This document shows, one piece after another, positions 47,798 to 57,107 of a stretch of 64,000 nucleotides of DNA. This DNA is from Clostridium bovifaecis (lineage in GTDB: Bacteria > Bacillota > Clostridia > Clostridiales > Clostridiaceae). The translations under genes were made by a program, and so were the position numbers. The notes beneath the pieces were generated by a model. The model saw nothing but the letters and a program-made list of their open reading frames with translations. It had not been told where the DNA came from and searched no databases. Position 1 is the first letter of the stretch. Each line of letters opens with the position of its first letter. Where the stretch lies: assembly GCA_009738435.1 (NCBI GenBank), contig CP046522.1, positions 2,635,249-2,699,248 on the forward strand, given 5' to 3'.

Positions 47798-47949
47798 CTT
47801 TTTATCTATCCTTCCTATTATTGATTAAACGTATTTCCTATTGAAAAAGTTCACTATAAACTTCTATCAATATCTTTAAAACCATTCTTAAACCAATAAA
47901 ATAAAAGCTCATCTGAGATTATTATACTCTATTTTCAAATTTCTTTAAA

Positions 47950-47985
47950 ATAAAAAAGACCAGATGCCTGATCCTTTTGTTATTT
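47950..47985 (-). terminator. Terminator of the hemerythrin-like gene
   Basis: On the minus strand, GATCAG and CTGGTC pair around GCAT and a TTTTTTATTTT tail follows. It lies just after the stop at 48012. Confidence 0.6.
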
Positions 47986-48011
47986 CAATATTACCGTTAC
48001 TGATATGAATA

Positions 48012-48425
48012 TTATTCTGAAATTAGTGGATATAATTCTCTATCCTCTTTTTGAAGCCTATTTGTAAGCACCTTAAGCACATTACATGTCTCTTTTTTAA
48101 ATCCGTCTGTATTCCCAAGTATCTTACTTTTTGTATTAAATCTATTTTTATAATCCATAAAAACTGCGGCTATGTTTCCCATCTCATTAACATAGGATTT
48201 TGATATACTTTTTATCTTGTCATTGCCTTCTCTTAATAAATCAGGATACAAAAATTTATCTTCTGAATCCAAATGTATTTTTACTTTTCCTGATAAAATG
48301 TTTATGTTTTTTGCTATTTCATTAGCATCATTCTCTATGTTATTTTGTTTTATAAGTTTATTTATAGATTCTATTAGCTCTCCAATTTCAATATGTTGTC
48401 TTTTTAGATTTAATACACTTCCCAT
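48012..48425 (-). CDS. Hemerythrin HHE-domain protein
   Basis: The 137-residue four-helix protein has HIEIGELIESI at helix 1, KIHLDSEDKFLYPDLL at helix 2 and KEDRELYPLISE at the end. HxxxE-type ligands in these places fit a di-iron hemerythrin-like centre, although one ligand (the central H...E pair) is less clear. Such proteins bind O2 or NO or respond to oxidative stress. It is a single gene with its own terminator. The next gene upstream, across a foldback repeat, is a ferritin-like protein. Confidence 0.8.
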   Translation of the reverse strand: MGSVLNLKRQHIEIGELIESINKLIKQNNIENDANEIAKNINILSGKVKIHLDSEDKFLYPDLLREGNDKIKSISKSYVNEMGNIAAVFMDYKNRFNTKSKILGNTDGFKKETCNVLKVLTNRLQKEDRELYPLISE

Positions 48426-48519
48426 TTTAATTCCTCCACTACAATTATTCCTTAATTTATCTTTAAATACATAATACTGTAGCTAGAGGATAAAATATGT
48501 AACATAAGTTACGAAATAT

Positions 48520-48659
48520 AAGAAAATTGCAGCACAATTTTCTTCTTAATCACTAATCGCTAATCACTAGTCGCTATTGGATAAATCAATGATTCAAATG
48601 TTAGCGATTAGGGATTAGAGACTAGCGATTGCTTCTAGAGCTGCGTCGTAAAATACTTC
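48520..48659. repeat. Foldback repeat, family A short form
   Basis: The left hairpin is AAGAAAATTGC AGC ACAATTTTCTT. The centre has TCACTAGTCGCTATTGGATA and TTAGCGATTAGGGATTAGAG, and the right end is GAGCTGCGTCGTAAAATAC. It is nearly identical to 25424-25548 and to the inverse of 43815-43957. Confidence 0.7.
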
Positions 48660-48680
48660 AGTTACGTTCTATCTCTGACA

Positions 48681-49493
48681 CTAAATTCTTCTACTTTGCC
48701 AATATGCTTTCGCTTCTTCTTCTAATTTTGCCAGTCTAGTATAATAATCTGGGAATTCCTTAAGATGTGCTAAAGCAATTTTGCCTGTTAGAATAAAATC
48801 ATCATCTGTAACATTTGTAGCAGGGTCCCTTCTTCCATGTTCTAACTCAACATCTAATCCCATTCTAAATTGTTCTAAATTAAATTTTACTTTAGAAAAG
48901 TCAATGTCAAGCTCCTTTGCGATGTGCGCTGCTTCCTCAGTAGTAAAACTTTGCTTTGGCATAGCTATTGTTCGTGGGATAAAAGGCTGCAATTGAATTC
49001 TTCTAAGCTTTCTTTCTAAATTGAGATTTAAAATATAATCGTATTTGTGGATATGCTTCAATTTGTCTGTTAAAATTTCAAATACCATATCTATATAATA
49101 TCTCTGTGAAAGACCAGCTTGAATATCTCTATATTTTTCCACAGCTTCAAGTTCTCTAAATTTAGCCTTTTTAACCCCATCAATATATGATTTTGGATTG
49201 TCAAATTCTTCCTCTATTGATTCAGCTATTTCTTGTCTAGTAAAATACTCGTACATTTCTCTAAACATTTTACTATGCTTTCTTTCATCATCGCGTATGA
49301 CTGCTATAATGTCCTTTTCCTCTTCTGTAGGAGCTGCAGATGTTAAGTAATCATAAAATAGTTCATCTTCTTTTTCCCCTTGCACTGCTCGTTTAATTAA
49401 AGCTAATGTCTCAGCTAAAGTTTTATATGATTGGGATGTTCTATAATTAGAGTATCCAAAGTTAGTCATCATATATGGCATATTAATCTTCAT
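48681..49493 (-). CDS. Ferritin-like di-iron protein with C-terminal DUF5661 domain
   Basis: The 270-residue protein has an N-terminal ferritin-like bundle (about 25-160) with ExxH-type ligands in AVIRDDERKHSKMFREMYEY and RELEAVEKYRDIQ. The second part (about 180-268) has IAKELDIDFSKVKFNLEQFR, GLDVELEHGRRDPATNVTDD and GKIALAHLKEFPDYYTRL, the DUF5661 signature. Both parts are often found in clostridial and Bacillus proteins near spore or oxidative-stress genes. The role is probably metal or oxidant handling. The ATG is preceded by GGGGAAGG. Confidence 0.85.
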   Translation of the reverse strand: MKINMPYMMTNFGYSNYRTSQSYKTLAETLALIKRAVQGEKEDELFYDYLTSAAPTEEEKDIIAVIRDDERKHSKMFREMYEYFTRQEIAESIEEEFDNPKSYIDGVKKAKFRELEAVEKYRDIQAGLSQRYYIDMVFEILTDKLKHIHKYDYILNLNLERKLRRIQLQPFIPRTIAMPKQSFTTEEAAHIAKELDIDFSKVKFNLEQFRMGLDVELEHGRRDPATNVTDDDFILTGKIALAHLKEFPDYYTRLAKLEEEAKAYWQSRRI

Positions 49494-49549
49494 TACCTTC
49501 CCCCGCTTTAAGTATTAATTGATTCTCCTCTTTATATTATTCAACCCAT

Positions 49550-49812
49550 AAGAATTTTGCGAAGCAATTTTCTTATAGGATAGTCCCTAGTCTCTAATCG
49601 CTAATCACTAAAATATAGATGTTAAGCTTCAGATGTTGAGAATAAATTGATGTTGCAGTGTAAAGCAAAATGAAGCAAAAACTAACTACAAACTTCTTCT
49701 AACTCCACATAATAAGGGCTTAGCATCTACAACATTATCTTACCGCTGACCTACTAGCGATTAGTGACTAGTGATTAGTGATTTAGAAATATTTTGCTTC
49801 GCAAAATATTTC
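49550..49812 (+). repeat. Foldback repeat, family A long form, left of the MFS gene
   Basis: This 263-bp unit is bounded by the hairpins AAGAATTTTGC GAA GCAATTTTCTT and GAAATATTTTGC TTC GCAAAATATTTC. Inner words such as TCTAATCGCTAATCACTA (left) and TAGCGATTAGTGACTAGTGA (right) are inverted relative to each other, so the whole unit can fold back. It is nearly identical to 51173-51435. Its last base is in the MFS stop codon. Confidence 0.8.
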
Positions 49813-51068
49813 TAGTGTGTACTAGTTTTTTCATTTAAAACTGACTTTCTAAAGATTGCTGCTATTACTAACACTGATGCTAAGGATATTGTTCCACTTA
49901 TTATAAAGGCTGTATTTGCGCCTAATTTTTCCGATACAGCACCTGTTAAAAGGCTGCCAAGAGGAGCAGTTCCTGCAAATACCATTGAATAAACACTCAT
50001 GACCCTTCCTCTGTACTCATCTTTAGAATTGATTTGCAGGGTAGAGTTTGCTGTTGTTGAAAAGCTTATGTTAAATAATCCTGTAACTATTAAAGATAAA
50101 GCGGTTAGATAATAGTGCCTAGTAAGTCCTGTTAAGATTAAAAATATAGATACTAAAACAGTACTGATGACCATTATAAATGTTTTTGGCCCTTTCTTAC
50201 TTCTCGAAGATACTATTAAGGCTCCAACAAGAGAACCAGCTCCTAAAGCGGACATTAGTATTCCATAAGTTTTTTCTGCTTGATAAAGTACATTTTTCGT
50301 AAATACAGGTAATAATACATTATAGTTAAATGCAAATATTCCCATTATAGTAACCAATAGCACTGTTTCAAATAAAATAGGGTTTTTGATTATATATACG
50401 ATTCCATCCTTTACTTCTTTAAGCGCTTTACTACTTGAATCCTTTTTCCTTATATACGAATTCACCTTAATCTTTTTAATTCCATAAATTACAGCAATGA
50501 AGCTTAGTCCATTTAATAAAAAGCACCAAGCTGCTCCAAAAAGTGCTAACATTACTGCTCCAATAGCAGGTCCAATTATTCTAGCTAAGTTGAATACAAC
50601 TGAATTCAAGGCTACTGCATTCATTAAATCCTCTTTTCCAACTAGTTCTATTACAAAAGATTGCCTTGTAGGCATATCTATAGTATTTGTAAATCCTAGT
50701 ATTAAAGCAAAAATGAGAATATAACTATATCTTACTTTGTGAGTAAATACCAGAATTGATAGTAGTAATGCTAAGATCATTGATATGGTCTGAGTAAATA
50801 AAAGTATATTTTTCTTTGGAAATTTATCAATTATTATTCCAGCAAATAATGAAAATAATGTAATAGGTAAGAACTGAACTGCTGCTAATATCCCTAGACG
50901 AAGGGAAGAGTCCGTTAAAGTAAGAACTAACCAAGATTGTCCAATACTTTGCATCCATGTTCCAATTAATGAAAAACACTGCCCAATCCAATAATATCTA
51001 AAATTTTTAGATGTCAAGGCATGAAAATTATTATCTATAAGCCTTTTTGATGAAGTAACTAAATCCAT
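49812..51068 (-). CDS. MFS transporter, enterobactin-exporter-like (MFS_3)
   Basis: The 418-residue protein has about 12 membrane segments and begins with NFRYYWIGQCFSLIGTWMQS, the hallmark of the MFS_3/EntS-like group. Loop motifs RLGILAAVQFLPITLFSLFA and NAVALNSVVFNLARIIGPAI follow, and STTANSTLQINSKDEYRGRV lies in the second half. These proteins export siderophores, drugs or macrolides. The substrate is unknown here. The gene is bracketed by two 263-bp direct repeats. AAGGAAGG precedes the ATG. Confidence 0.9.
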   Translation of the reverse strand: MDLVTSSKRLIDNNFHALTSKNFRYYWIGQCFSLIGTWMQSIGQSWLVLTLTDSSLRLGILAAVQFLPITLFSLFAGIIIDKFPKKNILLFTQTISMILALLLSILVFTHKVRYSYILIFALILGFTNTIDMPTRQSFVIELVGKEDLMNAVALNSVVFNLARIIGPAIGAVMLALFGAAWCFLLNGLSFIAVIYGIKKIKVNSYIRKKDSSSKALKEVKDGIVYIIKNPILFETVLLVTIMGIFAFNYNVLLPVFTKNVLYQAEKTYGILMSALGAGSLVGALIVSSRSKKGPKTFIMVISTVLVSIFLILTGLTRHYYLTALSLIVTGLFNISFSTTANSTLQINSKDEYRGRVMSVYSMVFAGTAPLGSLLTGAVSEKLGANTAFIISGTISLASVLVIAAIFRKSVLNEKTSTH

Positions 51069-51172
51069 TTATACATTTCCTTCCTTATAATTATATCTGC
51101 AGCAAAAATGTATTTTACTGCATTTCTATCTATAAAACATGATATACCCATTTACTTGTCATTGCAACTAAT

Positions 51173-51435
51173 AAGAAAATTGCGATGCAATTTTCTTATA
51201 GGATAGTCCCTAGTCTCTAATCGCTAATCACTAAAATATAGATGTTAAGCTTCAGATGTTGAGAATAAATTGATGTTGCAGTGTAAAGCAAAATGAAGCA
51301 AAAACTAACTACAAACTTCTTCTAACTCCACATAATAAGGGCTTAGCATCTACAACATTATCTTACCGCTGACCTACTAGCGATTAGTGACTAGTGATTA
51401 GTGATTTAGAAATACTTTGCTTCGCAAAATATTTT
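51173..51435 (+). repeat. Foldback repeat, family A long form, right of the MFS gene
   Basis: Direct copy of 49550-49812 with only a few differences that I can see: the left hairpin here is perfect (AAGAAAATTGC GAT GCAATTTTCTT), and ATACTTTGC replaces ATATTTTGC at the right. The internal 200 bases appear identical. The copy lies upstream of the MFS start. Confidence 0.8.
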
Positions 51436-51475
51436 TGTTGTGTTGTTATATTAAATAAACAGGTGAAGATAAAAT

Positions 51476-51499
51476 AAAAAAGAGCTTCCGCTCTTTTTT
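51476..51499 (-). terminator. Strong terminator of the first CNNM gene
   Basis: AAAAAAGAGC, TTCC, GCTCTTTTTT is a perfect stem that begins in the stop codon of the minus-strand gene and supplies its own T tract. Confidence 0.85.
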
Positions 51500-52757
51500 A
51501 TAAACCATTTAGGGTTAGAATTTTTAATTTTTTAATTCGGTTTTTATCTATATCTTCTATTATAAATTTAATATTGCCGCACTCTACAGTTTCGCCTTTT
51601 TTAGGGAAGCCTCCGATTTCACCTATTACATAACCGCCTATTGAATCAAAATCTTCTGATTCTATGCTTGTTCCAATCATTTCGTTGACTAGCTCTATTT
51701 TTGCACTTCCATCAACTATATATTCATCTTCTTTTATAACTTCTATCTCATTATGGTCTTTATCATCATATTCGTCTTCTATTTCACCAACTATCTCTTC
51801 TACCAAGTCCTCCATAGTAACAATCCCAGCAGTGCCGCCATATTCATCTAGCACTACGGTCATAGCTACTCTATTTTTTCTCATTTCCTCAAATAGTTCT
51901 GTAGTTGGCTTATATTCATAAGTAAAATACGGCTTTATCATATACTTATTTATATCAAACTTTTCTTTTGAGTTATCAAAGAAAACTAAACTTTTAATGT
52001 GTAAGACTCCAACAATATTATCCGTTGTATCCTTATAAACAGGTACTCTTGAAAACTGCTCTCTTTTAAACACCTCTATGATTTCATCATAGGCTGAGTC
52101 CACTTCTACTGATATCATATCAGTTCTTGGAACCATAACATCTTTGACTTGAGAATCTCCAAATTCAAAAACGTTGTATATCATCTGCTTTTCTTCAACT
52201 TCTAAAACGCCCTCTTCATGACTTACATCAACTATAGTTTTTAGTTCTTCTTCTGTAATATAGGGCTTGCCCATATCTACTTTACCACCAAATAATTTAA
52301 CAATACCATTAGTTAAATAAGTAAATATAATAGTAATAGGGGTTAATATGATTGTAACCATATTAACTATATTTGCAACCTTTAAAGAAACTTTTTCAGA
52401 ACTTCTGGCTGCAATAGATTTCGGAGTTATCTCTCCAAAAATTAGAACTAAAATAGTCATAATAGCTGTAGCAATACCCACTCCTCTTTCTCCAAAATAG
52501 GTTATTGCAAGTGAAGTTGCTAAAGCTGATGCACCTATATTTACTACATTATTACCTATGAGAATAGCACTTAGTAACTTACCTGGATTTTCTACCAACT
52601 TACTTACTGTTTGTGCTCCTTTAATCTTTTCATCTACCATATGCCTTATCCTTATTTTGCTCAAAGACATTAAAGCGGTTTCCGATGCCGAAAAAAAAGC
52701 AGATGAACATAAAAGAATAGCCAAGATAATTAACTGCCACGTACTGTCTGAATCCAA
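51498..52757 (-). CDS. CNNM/CorC-type hemolysin-family protein, copy 1
   Basis: The start is placed at TTG 52755-52757 (LDSDSTWQLIILAIL) behind AGGAGTG; the longer open frame adds 18 doubtful residues. The 419-residue protein has a DUF21/CNNM membrane domain with SAFFSASETALMSLSKIRIR, GNNVVNIGASALAT and LIFGEITPKSIAAR, then a CBS pair (VKDVMVPRTDMISVE, FSRVPVYKDTTDNIVGVLHI, VLDEYGGTAGIVTMEDLVEE) and a CorC_HlyC domain at the end. The family exports Mg2+ or Na+/Mg2+ (MpfA-like). A close paralogue lies 304 bases upstream, clearly a tandem duplication. Confidence 0.9.
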   Translation of the reverse strand: MDSDSTWQLIILAILLCSSAFFSASETALMSLSKIRIRHMVDEKIKGAQTVSKLVENPGKLLSAILIGNNVVNIGASALATSLAITYFGERGVGIATAIMTILVLIFGEITPKSIAARSSEKVSLKVANIVNMVTIILTPITIIFTYLTNGIVKLFGGKVDMGKPYITEEELKTIVDVSHEEGVLEVEEKQMIYNVFEFGDSQVKDVMVPRTDMISVEVDSAYDEIIEVFKREQFSRVPVYKDTTDNIVGVLHIKSLVFFDNSKEKFDINKYMIKPYFTYEYKPTTELFEEMRKNRVAMTVVLDEYGGTAGIVTMEDLVEEIVGEIEDEYDDKDHNEIEVIKEDEYIVDGSAKIELVNEMIGTSIESEDFDSIGGYVIGEIGGFPKKGETVECGNIKFIIEDIDKNRIKKLKILTLNGL

Positions 52758-53026
52758 TAAAAACACACTCCTATTTTCTAATTTTAAATTAATTATACCA
52801 TAAATTTTCAATACTTATAAATTAAAATACAATTCATTTATACTCAAAATCTTTATTTTTTCATAACTTATGATATTCTAGTTTACTAACTTGCAACTTT
52901 CTTACTTATTATGAGGTTGCTTGTCTAAATATACTGAAAAAGAAGACTATTACATTTTTCTTTGCCCCATGTCTTAACAACCCCTTCAATGTAGCTTTAG
53001 AAAATGTAACGCCTTATTAAATGTAA

Positions 53027-53060
53027 GAAAAGGAACTCTTACTTTAAGAAATTCCTTTTC
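53027..53060 (-). terminator. Hairpin after the second CNNM gene
   Basis: GAAAAGGAA (53027-53035) pairs with TTCCTTTTC (53052-53060) directly after the minus-strand stop. The T tail is moderate (CTTACATTT). Confidence 0.55.
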
Positions 53061-54299
53061 CTATGTTAGCACCTTCATTTTTTTAATCCTATTTCTGTCT
53101 ATATCCTCTATAATAAATTTTATATTTTCGTGCTCTAAGACTTCTCCTTTTTCCGGGAATCTTCCCATTTCTCCAATAACAAACCCTCCAATAGAATCGA
53201 AGTCTTCTGATTCTATGTCTGTTCCTATCATTTCATTTACTACATCTATTTTTATGCTTCCATCTATTATGTATTCATCTTCTTTTATTACTTGTATACC
53301 AATATCATCTTCATCATATTCATCTTCAATTTCACCTACTATTTCTTCTACTAAATCCTCCATAGTGATAATACCTACGGTGCCGCCATATTCATCTAAT
53401 ACTATAGTTAACGATGCTCTGTTTTTTCTCATTTCATCAAACAATTCTGCAGTTTTTTTAAACTCATAGGTAAAATACGGTTCTCTCATAACTTCAAATA
53501 TATCAAATCCTTCACCATTTATAAAAGCCAAGTTCTTTACGTGTAATATTCCTATGATATCATCAATCGTTTCCCTGTATACTGGTATTCTTGAGAATTG
53601 CTCTTCTTTAAATATGTTCATTATTTCATCATAAGTTGAGTTTACCTCTATAGCAACCATGTCTGTCCTAGGAACCATAACATCTTTTACTTGAGAGTCC
53701 CCAAATTCAAATACATTGTTAATCATCTTTCTCTCTTCAATCTCTAGAACCCCTTCTTCATGGCTTACATCAAGCATGGTCTTAAGTTCCTCTTCAGTTA
53801 TAAAAGGTTTTGCTTTATCAATCTTCACCCCAAATAGCTTTAAAATAAGATTTGTTATGTGTGTAAATACTAAGGCGATTGGGCTTAGTAACACAGTAAG
53901 AAGGTGTATATATCTCGCTATTCCTAAAGAAACCTTTTCTGGATTTCTAGAAGCTAAGGACTTTGGCGTTATCTCGGCAAAAATTAATACTAGTATAGTC
54001 ATTATTCCCGTAGCAATTCCTACGCCCTTTTGTCCAAACTGTTTTATGGCAATAGAAGTAGCTAAGGCGGATGACCCAATATTTACTACATTATTTCCTA
54101 CAAGTATTGAACTTAACAATTTTCCTGGATCTTCTACTAGTTTGCCTATTGTTTTTGCCCCTCTAACTTCCTCATCTATCATTTGTCTTATTCTAATTTT
54201 ACTCAAGGATGTTAGAGCAGTTTCTGAAGCAGAAAACAAAGCTGATAATGCTATAAGCACTAATAAAAATATTAATCTTGCTAAAGTATTTGAGTCCAA
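53061..54299 (-). CDS. CNNM/CorC-type hemolysin-family protein, copy 2
   Basis: This 412-residue paralogue of the next gene shares SALFSASETALTSLSKIRIR, GNNVVNIGSSALAT, LIFAEITPKSLASR, the CBS motifs VKDVMVPRTDMVAIE and FSRIPVYRETIDDIIGILHV, and VLDEYGGTVGIITMEDLVEE. The start is TTG 54297-54299 (LDSNTLARLIF) behind GGGGGTG, matching the start chosen for copy 1. The order on the strand is copy 2, hairpin, copy 1. Two copies may be tuned to different ions or conditions. Confidence 0.9.
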   Translation of the reverse strand: MDSNTLARLIFLLVLIALSALFSASETALTSLSKIRIRQMIDEEVRGAKTIGKLVEDPGKLLSSILVGNNVVNIGSSALATSIAIKQFGQKGVGIATGIMTILVLIFAEITPKSLASRNPEKVSLGIARYIHLLTVLLSPIALVFTHITNLILKLFGVKIDKAKPFITEEELKTMLDVSHEEGVLEIEERKMINNVFEFGDSQVKDVMVPRTDMVAIEVNSTYDEIMNIFKEEQFSRIPVYRETIDDIIGILHVKNLAFINGEGFDIFEVMREPYFTYEFKKTAELFDEMRKNRASLTIVLDEYGGTVGIITMEDLVEEIVGEIEDEYDEDDIGIQVIKEDEYIIDGSIKIDVVNEMIGTDIESEDFDSIGGFVIGEMGRFPEKGEVLEHENIKFIIEDIDRNRIKKMKVLT

Positions 54300-54536
54300 A
54301 ATCAAATGCACCCCCGCTTTATTAATAACCGGTAACCAGTAACCAGCCCCTCTTCCACTTTAAACTTTTTTATCCTTATTTATCTTTCCCATTTTCTCTG
54401 CTTATATGCGAGGTATAGTTTATTACCATAATTCCGAGTATCGCCAAAATCAACGCAAGTATGATATACATATTTTGTAACCTTTTTCTTGTTTGTTAAT
54501 ATAATAAACTGTATTTATGTTATAGGAGGATTAACC

Positions 54537-55343
54537 TTGAAATCTTTACTTCCTGAAAACGCTGTTTTGGTTGAGCATCGCTTTTGGCTTCAAATCCTTG
54601 GAGATCATTCCCGTTTTATTTTTGATGCTTTGTCTCCACAAGAAAAAGAAAAGATAGAAAAAGCTCAGCAATTTATTGTTTTATTTGATGACTTGTTAAA
54701 AGAAGCTAGAAAAAACTTATCTAATGAATCCATTATGATGCTGACAGAAAGGTCTCTTAAAGCTGCTCAAGAAATACGAGTGTTTAAGCTTCAAATAATA
54801 AAAGAACATTTAGTAGAAAAGATAAAGATAGCCTTGCCGCCTACCTTTATAAATCACATGGTTAATGAAGTTGAAGAGTACTTACGTATTCTAGGATTTA
54901 TCATGCAGGAACAGCTGCCTTCTCCAAATCCTATTTACCATCATCTATTATGGCTTCCCGATGGAGCTGGTCATGCAGGGGCTATTCATGACAATTTAGA
55001 TAAGGTCGAAAAACCTCTAAAAGAAATAAGCAATGGATTTGCTGAAACCTTTGATAGTATGCATATAAAAGCTATTGAATTATGTGGTTATATGCGAACT
55101 GGACTTACAGATTTTCCAGCCCTTAATAAGTTAAACTCGGATGCTGAAAAAGAAATGACATTGTTTAAAGGCTTTTTAAAAGAATTAGAAAGCTTAGTTA
55201 CAAACAAACATGTTCTTGGAACCATTGCCCCTCTTTTGCTGGATCATATGTATAGAGAAGAATGTTATTACTTAACCAAGCTTTCTCAAGTATCTGAAGT
55301 TAAATCTCCTCAATGCGATCCTGCTAAACCTAGAATAACTTAG
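54537..55343 (+). CDS. DUF2935 family protein, probable spore protein
   Basis: The start is TTG behind AGGAGG (MKSLLPENAVLVEHRFWLQI); the upstream part of the open frame contains no better start. The 268-residue protein is made of two helical DUF2935 units. The first has EHRFWLQILGDHSRFI, the second starts near LPSPNPIYHHLLWLPDGAGH and has AGAIHDNLD. Spaced His and Glu residues (EHRFW, DHSRF, H..WLPD..GHA, DHM.REECYYL) suggest a ferritin-like metal site. Relatives occur in spore-formers and are seen in spore coats; that role is from memory. Confidence 0.85.
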   Translation: MKSLLPENAVLVEHRFWLQILGDHSRFIFDALSPQEKEKIEKAQQFIVLFDDLLKEARKNLSNESIMMLTERSLKAAQEIRVFKLQIIKEHLVEKIKIALPPTFINHMVNEVEEYLRILGFIMQEQLPSPNPIYHHLLWLPDGAGHAGAIHDNLDKVEKPLKEISNGFAETFDSMHIKAIELCGYMRTGLTDFPALNKLNSDAEKEMTLFKGFLKELESLVTNKHVLGTIAPLLLDHMYREECYYLTKLSQVSEVKSPQCDPAKPRIT

Positions 55344-55346
55344 TAA

Positions 55347-55371
55347 TCAGTGACCAGTTTCTGGTCACTGA
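55347..55371. terminator. Perfect hairpin between DUF2935 and NhaC genes
   Basis: TCAGTGACCAG, TTT, CTGGTCACTGA is a perfect 11-bp stem made from the AGTGACCAG word. It sits between convergent genes. There is no T tract. Confidence 0.5.
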
Positions 55372-55447
55372 CTACCACACTTTTCCTCCCAAGTATACTA
55401 GATATTTTATCAACAAACTTATCCTTTTCGATGGAATTTCTTTATTC

Positions 55448-56824
55448 TTACATAGATATCTTTTTATCTGCTGCTTCTTTATTATCCCATTTCCAAGGGT
55501 CTTTCTTAATTATGCCATCAGCGAAAGGTATAAACATAGATACTATTAAAGATACCGCAAGAAGCTGTTGATACCATAGTAGCGGAATTACTGCCATTGG
55601 CGATACAGCTCCTTTTGTAAAGCTCCCCACCATAAGCATCTGTGCTCCATAAGGAATCATTCCTTGCATTATGCATGAGAAAGTATCTAATATTGAAGCG
55701 CTTCTTCGTGGATCAACTTTGAATCTACTAGAAATTTCTTTTGCGATAGGCCCATTTATGATTATAGAAACCGTATTATTAGCTATAGCTATATCTGTGA
55801 GGGAAACTAAAGCTGCAATACCAACTTCTGCTGACTTTCTGCCTTTTATCATCTTTTGAATACGGTCTAATAGCCACTGCAATCCTCCAGCTTGAGTTAC
55901 CATATAAGCAAGCCCACCTGTAATCATAGATACAAGGAATATGTCGATCATGCTTGTAAATCCATTGAAAGATTCTTTAGCAAAGGATAAAACAGTTAGT
56001 TTTCCATATGCAATACCAATTATTCCTGAAAGTATTGTGCCCCCTGTTAATACAGCAAATACATTAACTCCCGCTATAGCTAAAACTAATACGCATATAT
56101 AAGGTAATACTTTTATAATATCATATTCATAACTTTGCATTGTAGGTACGCTTGTTGGATGTCCAAAGATTAATAGTAAGACTACTGTTATTATTGCTGG
56201 CGGAAGTGCTAATAATAGATTTACCCTAAATTTATCTCTCATTTCACAACCTTGGGTTCTGGTTGCTGCAATGGTAGTATCTGAAATTACTGATAGGTTA
56301 TCTCCAAACATTGATCCTCCAACTACAGCTGCCATAGTAAGTGGAAGAGAAAGTCCTGCCTTTGTAGCTAATGCTACTGCTATGGGTGCTACTGCAGCTA
56401 AAGCTCCACAAGAGGTTCCAGTAGCAAGAGAAATGAAACATGAAATTAAGAATATGCCTGCTGTTATATATTGAGGAGGTATAAAGGTTAAGCCTAAGTT
56501 AACAGTTGAATCTACACCTCCCATTGCCTTTGATACACCTGCAAAGGCTCCAGCTAATAAATATATGGTACACATAATCATTATATCTTGGCTTCCACAG
56601 CCCTTTACAAACTGGTCAAACTTTTCATTTAAGTTTCCTTTTAATATTAAGAAAGCTGCAATAACACCGCAGAATACAGCTATTGGAGCTGGAAACTGGT
56701 AAAACGCCATTTCTACTCCTCTTGAATTTAATATAATACCACTGCCAAGATAAATAGCTATAAATACTAAGAATGGTATTAACGCTATTCCATTAGCTTT
56801 TATTTTATTAGAATTATTACTCAT
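55448..56824 (-). CDS. NhaC-family Na+/H+ antiporter-like transporter
   Basis: The 458-residue protein has about 12 membrane segments. Motifs include KGCGSQDIMIMCTIYLLAGA, FISLATGTSCGALAAVAPIA, VGGSMFGDNLSVISDTTIAA and NNTVSIIINGPIAKEIS, all typical of the NhaC/YqkI (Na_H_antiporter, TIGR00931-like) group. They exchange Na+ for H+ or, in some subgroups, malate and lactate or other organic solutes. The start is ATG behind AAGGGGGAT. It is downstream of the sigma-54 activator on the same strand but with 283 bases between and no -24/-12 site that I can see. Confidence 0.85.
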   Translation of the reverse strand: MSNNSNKIKANGIALIPFLVFIAIYLGSGIILNSRGVEMAFYQFPAPIAVFCGVIAAFLILKGNLNEKFDQFVKGCGSQDIMIMCTIYLLAGAFAGVSKAMGGVDSTVNLGLTFIPPQYITAGIFLISCFISLATGTSCGALAAVAPIAVALATKAGLSLPLTMAAVVGGSMFGDNLSVISDTTIAATRTQGCEMRDKFRVNLLLALPPAIITVVLLLIFGHPTSVPTMQSYEYDIIKVLPYICVLVLAIAGVNVFAVLTGGTILSGIIGIAYGKLTVLSFAKESFNGFTSMIDIFLVSMITGGLAYMVTQAGGLQWLLDRIQKMIKGRKSAEVGIAALVSLTDIAIANNTVSIIINGPIAKEISSRFKVDPRRSASILDTFSCIMQGMIPYGAQMLMVGSFTKGAVSPMAVIPLLWYQQLLAVSLIVSMFIPFADGIIKKDPWKWDNKEAADKKISM

Positions 56825-57107
56825 TTATGATATCCCCCTTAAAATAATATTAAAAATCTTATTAGATTTTGAAACAAAATCCTTTTAGAGCTTAGTTATT
56901 TATTGTTTTGTAAACGTTATCATAGCAGGGAATATAGTTTGTCCTCTATTAGGATGTTAACCTTAGTCTACTTGTTTTTTAGTAAATCAGCTTGAATTAC
57001 ATTTCATTTTATATCCTCCTTATTTTATTTAAATATATTTTTATCTCTAAACTCCAATTTATTTTAATGTGCTTTTGTTAAAGAGTTTAGAATTATATTT
57101 AACATAT

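Noticed and set aside
25424..51435. CRISPR-like array from the repeated TAGTGATTAG words.
   Set aside because: There is no regular repeat-spacer spacing and no cas gene; the words pair with each other as foldback arms.
56825..57107. Sigma-54 promoter for the nhaC-like gene next to the activator.
   Set aside because: No GG-N10-GC pattern in a TGGCAC/TTGC context and no TGGNTTAA site is present upstream, so I do not place this gene in the regulon.
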